The notes under the pieces were generated by a model. It searched no databases and was not told the origin of the DNA. It saw only the letters and a program-made list of their open reading frames with translations. Positions 1 to 5,964 of a stretch of 7,696 bases of DNA are shown here, piece by piece. This DNA is from Alphaproteobacteria bacterium (GTDB taxonomy: Bacteria; Pseudomonadota; Alphaproteobacteria; Rhizobiales; Aestuariivirgaceae), in the NCBI GenBank assembly GCA_024279045.1, contig JAJRRZ010000045.1, positions 1-7,696 of the forward strand, given 5' to 3'. The position numbers were made by a program, and so were the translations under genes. Positions within the stretch are counted from its first letter, which is position 1, and every line of letters begins with the position of its first letter.

Positions 1-714
<714 letters not shown>

Positions 715-791
715 TGCGTGATTCCTTCAGTTCCGAAAGCTTGCGGCTTGCCGTGATTGCTCCTGCTGGCCCACTCTCCTGCCCCGCGTCA

Positions 792-865
792 TGGAGCGGG
801 TGAGGGGAATCGAACCCCCATCTTCAGCTTGGAAGGCTGTTGCTCTACCATTGAGCTACACCCGC
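792..865 (-). tRNA. tRNA-Gly (anticodon TCC)
   Basis: On the minus strand the cloverleaf starts at 865 with acceptor GCGGGTG, which pairs with CACCCGC near the 3' end. The D arm is GCTC/GAGC. The anticodon loop CTTCCAA places anticodon TCC at 833-831. The T arm is GGGGG-TTCGATT-CCCCT. The discriminator T is followed by an encoded CCA (794-792). The top anticodon-stem pair (27-43) is an A/A mismatch; otherwise the fold is normal. It reads GGA and GGG glycine codons. It lies between tRNA-Tyr and tuf and is probably processed from one precursor with them. Confidence 0.96.
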
Positions 866-956
866 GGAAAGATCTTCAACAGACAGGCCATCGACAGGCC
901 GGAAAGAACGCAGCCAGACCACCAGGCGCGCCTGAATGCGCACGGTGGCGGGTGAA

Positions 957-1042
957 TGGTGGAGGGGGCTGGATTCGAACCAGCGTAGGCATAAGCCAAC
1001 GGGTTTACAGCCCGTCCCCTTTAGCCACTCGGGCACCCCTCC
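957..1042 (-). tRNA. tRNA-Tyr (anticodon GTA)
   Basis: This is a class II tRNA on the minus strand with a long variable arm. Acceptor GGAGGGG at 1042-1036 pairs with CCCCTCC at 967-961. The anticodon GTA is at 1008-1006, within the loop between ACGGG and CCCGT. The T arm is GCTGG-TTCGAAT-CCAGC. The discriminator A is followed by an encoded CCA (959-957). At 86 bases with CCA the length suits tRNA-Tyr. It is the promoter-proximal gene of the tRNA-tuf transcription unit and is separated from tRNA-Gly by a 91-base spacer with no further cloverleaf. Confidence 0.96.
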
Positions 1043-1105
1043 ATGAAACGCGCCCTTGCGCCACGCCACGCAGCGCAAAAGAACGCCCCGGCAAGCCGGG
1101 TGCCG

Positions 1106-1136
1106 CCTATATGCGCACTGCCCGAAATCCTGTCAA
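1106..1136 (-). promoter_or_regulatory. Probable promoter of the tRNA-Tyr/tRNA-Gly/tuf operon
   Basis: A perfect -35 hexamer TTGACA (1136-1131, minus strand) is followed by CATATAGG (1113-1106). Depending on the register, the -10 reads CATATA with a 17-base spacer or TATAGG with a 19-base spacer. The DNA after the -10 is very GC-rich (GGCGGCACCCGGC), the type of discriminator usual in stringently controlled stable-RNA promoters. A small hairpin (CCCGG-CAAG-CCGGG, about 1086-1099) would lie at the start of the leader, about 45 bases before tRNA-Tyr. Position and strand fit the operon. Promoter activity is inferred. Confidence 0.6.
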
Positions 1137-1182
1137 GCGGCAATACCGTTTGCAAAAGCGGTTGACCCGGGTGCCGCGGCAA

Positions 1183-1211
1183 TTGACGCGGACAGGCCAT
1201 GCCCCAACAAT
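1183..1211 (+). promoter_or_regulatory. Candidate mutL promoter
   Basis: TTGACG (1183-1188) and AACAAT (1206-1211) are separated by exactly 17 bases and match the sigma-70 consensus at 5/6 and 4/6 positions. Transcription would begin near 1218, giving a leader of about 26 bases before the mutL start. The site is back-to-back with the tRNA-tuf promoter. It rests on consensus matching only. Confidence 0.4.
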
Positions 1212-1243
1212 ACCCCCGTCAGAAATCGCAGGGGAATCAGCCG

Positions 1244-3103
1244 ATGAAGCCGCGCATCCGCCAGTTGCCGCCGCAGGTAATCAATCGAATCGCCGCTGGC
1301 GAGGTGATAGAGCGCCCGGCGGCGGTGGTGAAGGAACTGGTGGAAAACGCACTGGACGCCGACGCGCGGCGGGTGGAGGTGATCTTCCGCGAGGGCGGGC
1401 GCACACTCATCGAGGTGCGCGACGATGGCCGCGGCATGAGCCGCGAGGAGCTGGTGCTGGCGGTACGGCGGCACGCCACCTCCAAGCTGGAAGATGACGA
1501 TCTCTTGCGCATCCACACCCTGGGTTTCCGTGGCGAGGCGCTGGCGGCCATCGGCGCAGCGGCGCGGCTTTCCATCGTCTCGCGTCCGGCGCAAGCGGAA
1601 GAAGCCTGGGAGATTCGCGTCGAGGGGGGCGATGTGCGCAAGCCACGCCCGGCGGCGCGCGGTCCGGGCACGACGGTTGAGGTGCGCGACCTGTTCTTCG
1701 CCACGCCGGCACGGCTGAAATTCCTGCGCAGCCCGCGGGCGGAAACCATGGCAGCCAGCGCCACCTTCCGCCGCCTGGCGCTGGCGCATCCACATGTGGC
1801 CATGAGCTTCGTTACCGAGCAGCGCCGGGTGTTCGACCTGCCCGCACAGGACGAGGAAGCACGCATCGCCACCATCATGGGCCGCGACTTCACCGCCAAT
1901 GCCTTTCCCTTCGCCGCCGAACGCGAGGGCATTGCCGTGCGCGGGCTGGCCTCGCTGCCCACCTTTTCGCGCGGCCAGGCGGATCTGCAATTCGTCTTCG
2001 TCAACGGCAGGCCGGTGCAGGACAGGCAACTCTCCGGCGCGCTGCGCGCCGCCTACCGCGACGTGCTGGCGGGCGGACGGCATCCGCTGATCGTGCTGCA
2101 CATCGACTGTCCATGCGAGCTGGTGGACGTGAACGTGCACCCGGCGAAGCGCGAGGTGCGCTTTCGCGACGCCAATCTGGTCAAGGGACTGATCATCCGC
2201 GCGCTGCGCGACGGGCTGGACAAACACGCCACACGCACCGCCGATACCCTGCGCGACAGCGTGGCGCGGCTGGCCGAGCGCACCACGCGGGCCACCGGGC
2301 CCGCCGCCTCGTCCCCACCTCCCGGCACCCAGGGCGCCCCCCTGCCCCCGCCCGCAGTGCAACCGCGGCTGGCGGCACTGGCCACCGCCATGCAGGCCCC
2401 GCTGCCCACCGCCACCACCGACGGCCTGACCGAGGCGCGCGCCAATGCTCCCTTGCCCGATACCGAAGAGATGCAGGCCACCCTCTCTCCTGCCCCACCC
2501 GCGGAAGAATCACCACCCGATGACCTGCCGCTGGGGCTGGCCCGCGCGCAGTTGCACAACACCTACATCATTGCCGAAACGACTGATGGCGTGGTCATCG
2601 TCGATCAGCACGCCGCACACGAGCGGCTGACCTACGAGCGGCTGAAGCGCCAGCGCGATGAACACGGCGTGGCGCGCCAGGCATTGCTGATTCCGGAGGT
2701 GGTTACGCTCGATGCGATAAGCCGCGAGGCGCTGCTGGCGGCAGCGGACGAGCTGGCCGCGCTGGGGCTGGTTGTGGAAGGCTTCGGCGAGGATGCCGTG
2801 GCGGTGCGCGAAGTGCCCGCGCTGCTGACAAAGGCCGACATTGCCGCGCTAGTGCGCGACATCGCCGCCGACCTGGCGCGCGAGGGGCTAGCGCTCACCT
2901 TGAGCGAGAAGATCGACCACGTGCTGGCCACCTTCGCCTGTCATCATTCGGTGCGCGCCGGGCGGCGGCTGACGCTGGAGGAAATGAACGCCCTGCTGCG
3001 CGAGATGGAAGCCACGCCGCGTTCGGGCCAGTGCAACCATGGCCGCCCCACCTGGGTGAAGCTCTCGCTGGCCGATGTGGAAAAGCTCTTCGGGCGCAAA
3101 TAG
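1244..3103 (+). CDS. mutL: DNA mismatch repair protein MutL, endonuclease type
   Basis: MutL couples mismatch recognition by MutS to strand incision. The 619-residue protein has an N-terminal GHKL ATPase with KELVEN (30-35), DDGRGM (60-65), RHATSKL (76-82) and LGFRGEAL (93-100). These are followed by the DLFFATPARLKF and DVNVHPAKREVRF segments, a Pro/Ala-rich linker (about 345-430) and a C-terminal dimerisation domain. The C-terminal domain carries DQHAAHERLTYE (454-465), matching the DQHA(X)2E(X)4E metal-dependent endonuclease motif, plus ACHHSVR (565-571) and QCNHGRP (596-602), which provide further metal-site residues. E. coli MutL lacks this motif and relies on MutH, so nicking by MutL itself is expected here. 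The ATG at 1244 was chosen because AGGGGA lies about 9 bases upstream and MKPRIRQLPP is a normal MutL N-terminus; an in-frame ATG at 1199 has no comparable site. It is transcribed divergently from the tRNA-tuf operon. Confidence 0.97.
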   Translation: MKPRIRQLPPQVINRIAAGEVIERPAAVVKELVENALDADARRVEVIFREGGRTLIEVRDDGRGMSREELVLAVRRHATSKLEDDDLLRIHTLGFRGEALAAIGAAARLSIVSRPAQAEEAWEIRVEGGDVRKPRPAARGPGTTVEVRDLFFATPARLKFLRSPRAETMAASATFRRLALAHPHVAMSFVTEQRRVFDLPAQDEEARIATIMGRDFTANAFPFAAEREGIAVRGLASLPTFSRGQADLQFVFVNGRPVQDRQLSGALRAAYRDVLAGGRHPLIVLHIDCPCELVDVNVHPAKREVRFRDANLVKGLIIRALRDGLDKHATRTADTLRDSVARLAERTTRATGPAASSPPPGTQGAPLPPPAVQPRLAALATAMQAPLPTATTDGLTEARANAPLPDTEEMQATLSPAPPAEESPPDDLPLGLARAQLHNTYIIAETTDGVVIVDQHAAHERLTYERLKRQRDEHGVARQALLIPEVVTLDAISREALLAAADELAALGLVVEGFGEDAVAVREVPALLTKADIAALVRDIAADLAREGLALTLSEKIDHVLATFACHHSVRAGRRLTLEEMNALLREMEATPRSGQCNHGRPTWVKLSLADVEKLFGRK

Positions 3104-3154
3104 GCGCACAGCCACGGCGGAGATCTTGCAGCAAACTGCCCGCAAACAAGCTGG

Positions 3155-3189
3155 CCGGAAAGGTTTCCCGCCCTTCCGGAACATTTTTT
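3155..3189 (+). terminator. Possible mutL terminator
   Basis: Inverted repeat CCGGAA (3155-3160) / TTCCGG (3174-3179), possibly extended inward past a mismatch by GG/CC, is followed by AACA and six Ts. It begins 51 bases after the mutL stop. The stem is short and the T-run starts a few bases late, so this is a modest candidate. Confidence 0.4.
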
Positions 3190-3225
3190 CGGGCATGCCG
3201 TTTTTCAAACATGAAAACTTTCGGG

Positions 3226-3271
3226 TCAGGGCTGCAAACCCCTGAGCCACAACAGGTCAATGGAAAAACGC
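3226..3271. terminator. Small inverted repeats between convergent mutL and eipB
   Basis: Two small stems lie in the 257-base gap between the two stop codons. TCAGGG (3226-3231) pairs with CCCTGA (3240-3245). GGAAAA(A)CG pairs with CGTTTTCC (3252-3271), with one bulged A and a three-base loop. The second has an A-rich arm on one strand and a T-rich arm on the other, as in bidirectional terminators, and could end eipB transcripts on the minus strand. Evidence is weak. Confidence 0.25.
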
Positions 3272-3360
3272 AACGTTTTCCCCACGCCAACCTACGTCGG
3301 CAAAAGTCAGAGCACATTGTGGCCGTTCGGGTCGGGGTTGCACCCCCGGCCCGCAAGGAT

Positions 3361-4323
3361 CTACTTGCAGGGCGTCATCGGCAGCAGGCTGGCGGAGACA
3401 ACCCGGGCGCTCAGCACATAGTCGGGATAGACCAGCAAGGCATCGCCGGTGATACCGTTTTCATACAGCCGGAAATGCACCTCGTATTCCGGCAGGCCGG
3501 CGCGCGCGGCCTCGCGCTCCTTGTCGGTGGGTTTGCTGCCATCCTTGCGCTTTACGGGGCCGTAATAGGCCAGCGACACCGGCCAGAAGGCCAATTCGCG
3601 CAATATTTGCGGCGTGGCGGGGCTTTCTGCCTTGCCATTCTTCCGCCGGGCGCCCTCGTCGCCCTTCGCCCCAGCCTGCGCCAACGGCGCACGACGCTTG
3701 CCGATAATGGCCACCACCTGCTGCGCAGCAGCGTCCTCGTCGCCCTCGTAGAACAGCAACGACAGATTCTTTTCGCCATTCATGGCGGCGCGCAGCAGTC
3801 GCTTCATCGCCGCGGTGGGAAACAGCGTCTGCGGCTCCAGCAACGCGGAATGCTTCTCCGGCATGCTCATGCGCAGGCGAAACGGCAGGCCCGCCGCCTT
3901 GCGCTCCGCCACCACGCTGATGCGCTCCACCGGTGTGCCGTTCAGAAACCGCTCGATGCGGCTGATGAACTGGTTGCCATCAGCGGATTCCCAGCTCACC
4001 ACGCGGCTTTCCGTTTCGCGCGTGCCCTCGCGGCGAAAGACAAAGCGCACCTTCATCATGCTGTTGGTGCTCCAGCCCTCGCAGGCGCTGCCCGCCAGCC
4101 GCGACGCCAGCACGCCGTCGGCCAGCACGATGCCGGCGCGATCCTGCGCGCTCTTCAGGCTCACTTCATAGCGCACTTCATAGGGCACGATATGCGCGGC
4201 CCGCGCTTCATGCGCGGCCTGCGGCAATGGCGTGGCCCCTGCCCCCTGCCCGGCCAGCAGCAGCCCGGCCAGAACGGCAGCCGCAACCCGACGATAGTGC
4301 CGCATGTGCAAGGAAGTTGTCAT
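3361..4323 (-). CDS. eipB: Periplasmic cell-envelope integrity protein, EipB/DUF1849 family
   Basis: The 320-residue product has a basic N-terminus and hydrophobic segment (MRHYRR then VAAAVLAGLLLAG), with likely signal cleavage near AGA-TPL (about residue 30), so a periplasmic location is expected. The body has the DUF1849 pattern: VPYEVRYEVSL (46-56), SACEGW (79-84), WESADGNQF, TLFPTAAMKRLL, FYEGDEDA, WPVSLAYY, EYEVHFRLYENGITGD and a C-terminal TPCK. Family knowledge: Brucella EipB forms a spiral-like beta structure closed by a disulfide between two conserved cysteines and is needed for envelope integrity. C81 and C319 here match those positions. A basic, low-complexity insert (KRRAPLAQAGAKGDEGARRK) precedes the last third. 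The start at 4323 is preferred over 4305 because AAGGGA lies about 13 bases upstream and 4305 has no ribosome-binding site. The gene converges on mutL and diverges from the RidA-family gene. Confidence 0.85.
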   Translation of the reverse strand: MTTSLHMRHYRRVAAAVLAGLLLAGQGAGATPLPQAAHEARAAHIVPYEVRYEVSLKSAQDRAGIVLADGVLASRLAGSACEGWSTNSMMKVRFVFRREGTRETESRVVSWESADGNQFISRIERFLNGTPVERISVVAERKAAGLPFRLRMSMPEKHSALLEPQTLFPTAAMKRLLRAAMNGEKNLSLLFYEGDEDAAAQQVVAIIGKRRAPLAQAGAKGDEGARRKNGKAESPATPQILRELAFWPVSLAYYGPVKRKDGSKPTDKEREAARAGLPEYEVHFRLYENGITGDALLVYPDYVLSARVVSASLLPMTPCK

Positions 4324-4364
4324 CAAGCCGATGTGTTCCCTTGAGTGGATGTCCGTTTTCCGCC

Positions 4365-4392
4365 AGCATAGCCTCTCGGACAACAAGCGCAA
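4365..4392 (-). promoter_or_regulatory. Weak candidate eipB promoter
   Basis: On the minus strand TTGCGC (4392-4387) and TATGCT (4370-4365) are 16 bases apart, in the 97-base gap between the divergent eipB and RidA-family starts. The hexamers match consensus at 3/6 and 4/6 positions, so this is only a plausible placement. Confidence 0.22.
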
Positions 4393-4420
4393 GCAGCGCT
4401 TCGAGGATGAGGTAAATGTC

Positions 4421-4897
4421 ATGTCCGTTGACGAGCGCCTGAAGGAGCTGGGCATTACCCTGCCCCAGCCGGCGGCTCCCGTTGCGGCCTATGTGCCGTG
4501 GGTCATCAGTGGCGATCTGCTGTTCGTCTCCGGGCAGTTGCCGCTGCGCGACGGAACACTGGCATGCAGCGGCCTGCTGGGCGAGTCGGTCGGCATCAAG
4601 GAAGGATACGAGGCAGCGCGGCTGTGCGCACTGAATTGCATTGCCCAGGCATCCGCCGCACTGAAGGGCGACCTGCAACGCATTGCGCGGGTGGTGAAGC
4701 TCACCGGCTTCGTTGCCGCAACAGCGGATTTCACCGACCACCCGCGGGTAATCAACGGCGCCTCCGAACTGATGGAGCAGGTCTTCGGCGAGGCCGGACG
4801 CCATGCCCGCGCAGCAGTAGGCTGCGCCTCGCTGCCGCTGGGGGCCAGCGTGGAGGTCGAGGCGGTCTTTCAGCTAGGGTCTTGCCTCAATAAATGA
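4421..4897 (+). CDS. RidA (YjgF/YER057c/UK114) family protein with element-derived C-terminus
   Basis: RidA-type proteins hydrolyse reactive enamine/imine intermediates such as 2-aminoacrylate; other members of the superfamily have unrelated or unknown roles. The 158-residue product shows LLFVSGQLPLRDG (33-45), ALNCIAQASAALKGDL (70-85) and the C-terminal HARAAVGCASLPLGASVEVEAVF (128-150). R130 and E145 fall at the same spacing as the active-site Arg105 and Glu120 of E. coli RidA. The N-terminal extension and length fit the roughly 155-residue subgroup rather than canonical RidA (about 128). The ATG at 4421 follows GAGG by 8 bases; an upstream in-frame ATG at 4304 would overlap eipB and is rejected. 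The last six residues, GSCLNK, and the TGA are encoded by the left end of the palindromic element at 4877. Without that insertion the gene would end Gln-Leu-stop. The true substrate is unknown. Confidence 0.9.
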   Translation: MSVDERLKELGITLPQPAAPVAAYVPWVISGDLLFVSGQLPLRDGTLACSGLLGESVGIKEGYEAARLCALNCIAQASAALKGDLQRIARVVKLTGFVAATADFTDHPRVINGASELMEQVFGEAGRHARAAVGCASLPLGASVEVEAVFQLGSCLNK

Positions 4898-5044
4898 GTG
4901 CTTCTCACGGGCATTTTGGCAAAATAGCAGCGGTTTTTCGTTCGCAGGCAATAGTGGAGCTTGGAGCTATTGGCAAGAACGAAAAACCGCCTGATATGCA
5001 GCCAAAATGCACATGGGGAGTGCTCAGGTATTGAGTCCAGACCC
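4877..5044. mobile_element. MITE-like palindromic element, copy 1 (168 bp, TA target duplication)
   Basis: Both ends carry the same sequence in inverted orientation. The left end is GGGTCTTGCCTCAATA and the complement of the right end is GGGTCTGGACTCAATA. The similarity runs inward through TGAG, GCATTTTGGC and GCGGTTTTTCGTTC on both arms, so the whole element can fold into one hairpin of about 80-bp arms. TA dinucleotides flank it at 4875-4876 and 5045-5046. There is no reading frame of transposase size. A second copy lies at 7433-7565. A 7-base tandem duplication, TGGAGCT (4955-4961, 4962-4968), near the tip is absent from copy 2. TA duplication is typical of IS630/Tc1-like elements and of some IS5-family groups; which transposase mobilises it cannot be told here. 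Besides the RidA stop, the hairpin may act as that gene's transcription terminator. Confidence 0.85.
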
Positions 5045-5064
5045 TATGAAGAGGCATGCCAGAT

Positions 5065-5163
5065 GTGGCGTTCAGGCGAAATATCAGCGTTCTTGCGCCC
5101 GCTGGTAATACCTGAAGGTATTTCCAAGGGTGCAAGGGCGCTGAGATGAAGCATGAACGCCAC
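5065..5163. mobile_element. Second palindromic element, 99 bp, flanked by AGAT direct repeats
   Basis: A near-complete inverted repeat: left arm 5065-5113, right arm 5116-5163, two-base centre. The outer 10 bases (GTGGCGTTCA / TGAACGCCAC) and inner 7 bases (AATACCT / AGGTATT) are perfect. By hand count about 38 of 49 arm positions match, with one gap. AGAT (or CAGAT) occurs directly on both sides (5061-5064 and 5164-5167), as expected for a target-site duplication. Its ends are unrelated to the 168-bp element and no second copy is visible in this window. It ends 65 bases before the HIT gene start, so it lies in or next to that gene's promoter region. Its identity as a mobile element is inferred from symmetry and flanking repeats. 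Confidence 0.65.
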
Positions 5164-5214
5164 AGATGGCGTGAAAATTTATGGGCCCTGAGCCTGAAAC
5201 CATGACGGCAACCC

Positions 5215-5220
5215 GGGGAG
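5215..5220 (+). promoter_or_regulatory. Ribosome-binding site deciding the HIT start
   Basis: GGGGAG (5215-5220) sits 8 bases before the ATG at 5229 and favours it over the in-frame ATGs at 5181 and 5202. The latter would add non-conserved residues (MGPEPETMTATRGEAR) ahead of the family's normal start. Confidence 0.6.
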
Positions 5221-5228
5221 AAGCAAGG

Positions 5229-5666
5229 ATGACGACCTACGACAACGACAACATCTTCGCGAAAATCCTGCGCGGCGAGCTGCCGGCGCACAAGGTCTAC
5301 GAGGATGACGACATCCTGGCCTTTCTGGACATCTTTCCGCTTAGCGAGGGGCACACGCTGGTGATTCCGAAGGCGCCCTCGCGCAACCTGCTGGATATCG
5401 ACCCGGACACCCTGTGCACGCTGATGCGCGGCGTACAGAAAGTGGCGCTTGGCGTGAAGGAGGCGCTGGAAGCCGATGGCATCCAGATCCGCCAATACAA
5501 CGAGGCCCCCGCCGGGCAGGAGGTGTTTCACACCCACTTTCACGTCATCCCGGTGAAGGAAGGCCAGCGCCCCGGCCCGCGCCCCTCGGACATGGCCCCG
5601 CAGGAGCAGTTGGCTGCCGTGGCCGGGAAGATCCGCGCAGCCCTGGGCTCTGGTCTCAATACCTGA
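5229..5666 (+). CDS. HIT-family (histidine triad) nucleotide hydrolase/transferase
   Basis: HIT proteins of the Hint branch are small cytoplasmic dimeric enzymes that bind purine nucleotides and cleave phosphoramidate or related adenylyl bonds; the physiological substrate in bacteria is mostly unclear. The 145-residue protein begins TTYDNDNIFAKILRGELPAH and has VYEDDDILAFLDIFPLSEGHTLVIPK (23-48). The nucleotide-binding region QIRQYNEAPAGQEVFHTHFHVIP carries the catalytic triad H101-x-H103-x-H105. The core is typical in length. The last six residues, GSGLNT, and the TGA match the terminal inverted repeat of the palindromic element found after the RidA-family gene, so the native C-terminus seems to have been replaced. 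The gene lies on the same strand as the RidA-family gene; only about 80 non-element bases separate them, so they may once have formed a tighter pair. It converges on the sulfurtransferase gene. Confidence 0.93.
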   Translation: MTTYDNDNIFAKILRGELPAHKVYEDDDILAFLDIFPLSEGHTLVIPKAPSRNLLDIDPDTLCTLMRGVQKVALGVKEALEADGIQIRQYNEAPAGQEVFHTHFHVIPVKEGQRPGPRPSDMAPQEQLAAVAGKIRAALGSGLNT

Positions 5667-5668
5667 GC
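5646..5668. repeat. Remnant terminus of the 168-bp element at the 3' end of the HIT gene
   Basis: The 23 bases at 5646-5668 match the outward-reading right terminus of the 168-bp element (complement of 5022-5044) at 21 of 23 positions without gaps, including CTCAATACCTGAGC at the 3' side. Similarity fades after this, so it is a solo or decayed end rather than a full copy. It contains the last six codons and stop of the HIT gene. Chance similarity is possible but unlikely at this length, given that two other copies are within 2 kb. Confidence 0.6.
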
Positions 5669-5789
5669 CCCCCGGCAGTGGCGCGCCAATGCCGCCCCGC
5701 TGCCATTCCACCGGCATGGATCATCAGTCGAGCGTGAACTACTCACAAGGCAATGCATGAACAGGAAAAATACGCAACTTGATGCAGCG

Positions 5790-5836
5790 AAAATTGCAAG
5801 ACTTTGCGTCGTAATGGCGCAAAGCCTTGCAATTTT
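5790..5836. repeat. Hairpin 1 of a three-hairpin cluster
   Basis: Arms AAAATTGCAAGACTTTGCG (5790-5808) and CGCAAAGCCTTGCAATTTT (5818-5836) pair over 19 bases with one mismatch around a 9-base loop. A-rich at the 5' foot and T-rich at the 3' foot, it can serve as a terminator on either strand. It lies 123 bases downstream of the HIT stop. The bases before it (5667-5789) contain no gene I can support. Confidence 0.75.
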
Positions 5837-5844
5837 CCTCAGGC

Positions 5845-5901
5845 AAAAATGTTGTTGTGCCGGCGCAGCGCCGCCGCAAGCCGGCACAACGCATCATTTT
5901 T
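5845..5901. terminator. Hairpin 2, probable bidirectional terminator
   Basis: Arms 5845-5864 and 5880-5901 pair as AAAAATG...TTGTGCCGGC with GCCGGCACAA...CATTTTT, with a small internal asymmetry and a 15-base loop. A GC-rich upper stem flanked by an A5 tract and a T5 tract is the classical form of an intrinsic terminator that works in both directions. It stands between the 3' ends of the convergent HIT and sulfurtransferase genes. Confidence 0.7.
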
Positions 5902-5904
5902 CCT

Positions 5905-5952
5905 GAAGAAAAGTATTTGTGGCCGACGGCGTCGGCCGCAAAACTTTTCTTC
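5905..5952. terminator. Hairpin 3, probable sulfurtransferase terminator
   Basis: Arms GAAGAAAAGTATTTGTGGCCGAC (5905-5927, shown in shortened form as GAAGAAAAGT then GGCCGAC) and GTCGGCC then ACTTTTCTTC (5931-5952) pair almost fully, with a 3-base loop and one bulge. It lies only 12 bases beyond the sulfurtransferase stop on the minus strand. It is separated from hairpin 2 by three bases (CCT). Confidence 0.7.
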
Positions 5953-5964
5953 ACGATCGACTCA

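Noticed and set aside
866..956. Possible extra tRNA between tRNA-Tyr and tRNA-Gly
   Set aside because: No T-arm GTTCRA motif or acceptor pairing is present on either strand in this spacer.
757..1497. Open frame on the plus strand across both tRNA genes
   Set aside because: It runs through two tRNA genes on the opposite strand and into mutL out of frame. The translation has no recognisable features.
1133..2562. Long open frames on the minus strand across mutL
   Set aside because: They are antisense shadows of a well-conserved mutL coding sequence in GC-rich DNA. Their translations are Arg/Ala/Pro-rich with no domain pattern or ribosome-binding site.
3031..4344. 437-codon open frame on the plus strand opposite eipB
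   Set aside because: The minus-strand frame has a signal peptide, family motifs and conserved cysteines. The plus-strand frame is low-complexity and overlaps the mutL end.
4877..5163. CRISPR-like repeats
   Set aside because: The repeats are inverted arms of two palindromic elements, not regularly spaced direct repeats with unique spacers.
5739..5954. 71-codon open frame on the minus strand through the hairpin cluster
   Set aside because: Its sequence is dictated by the inverted repeats and there is no plausible ribosome-binding site. I treat the region as structural or terminator DNA.
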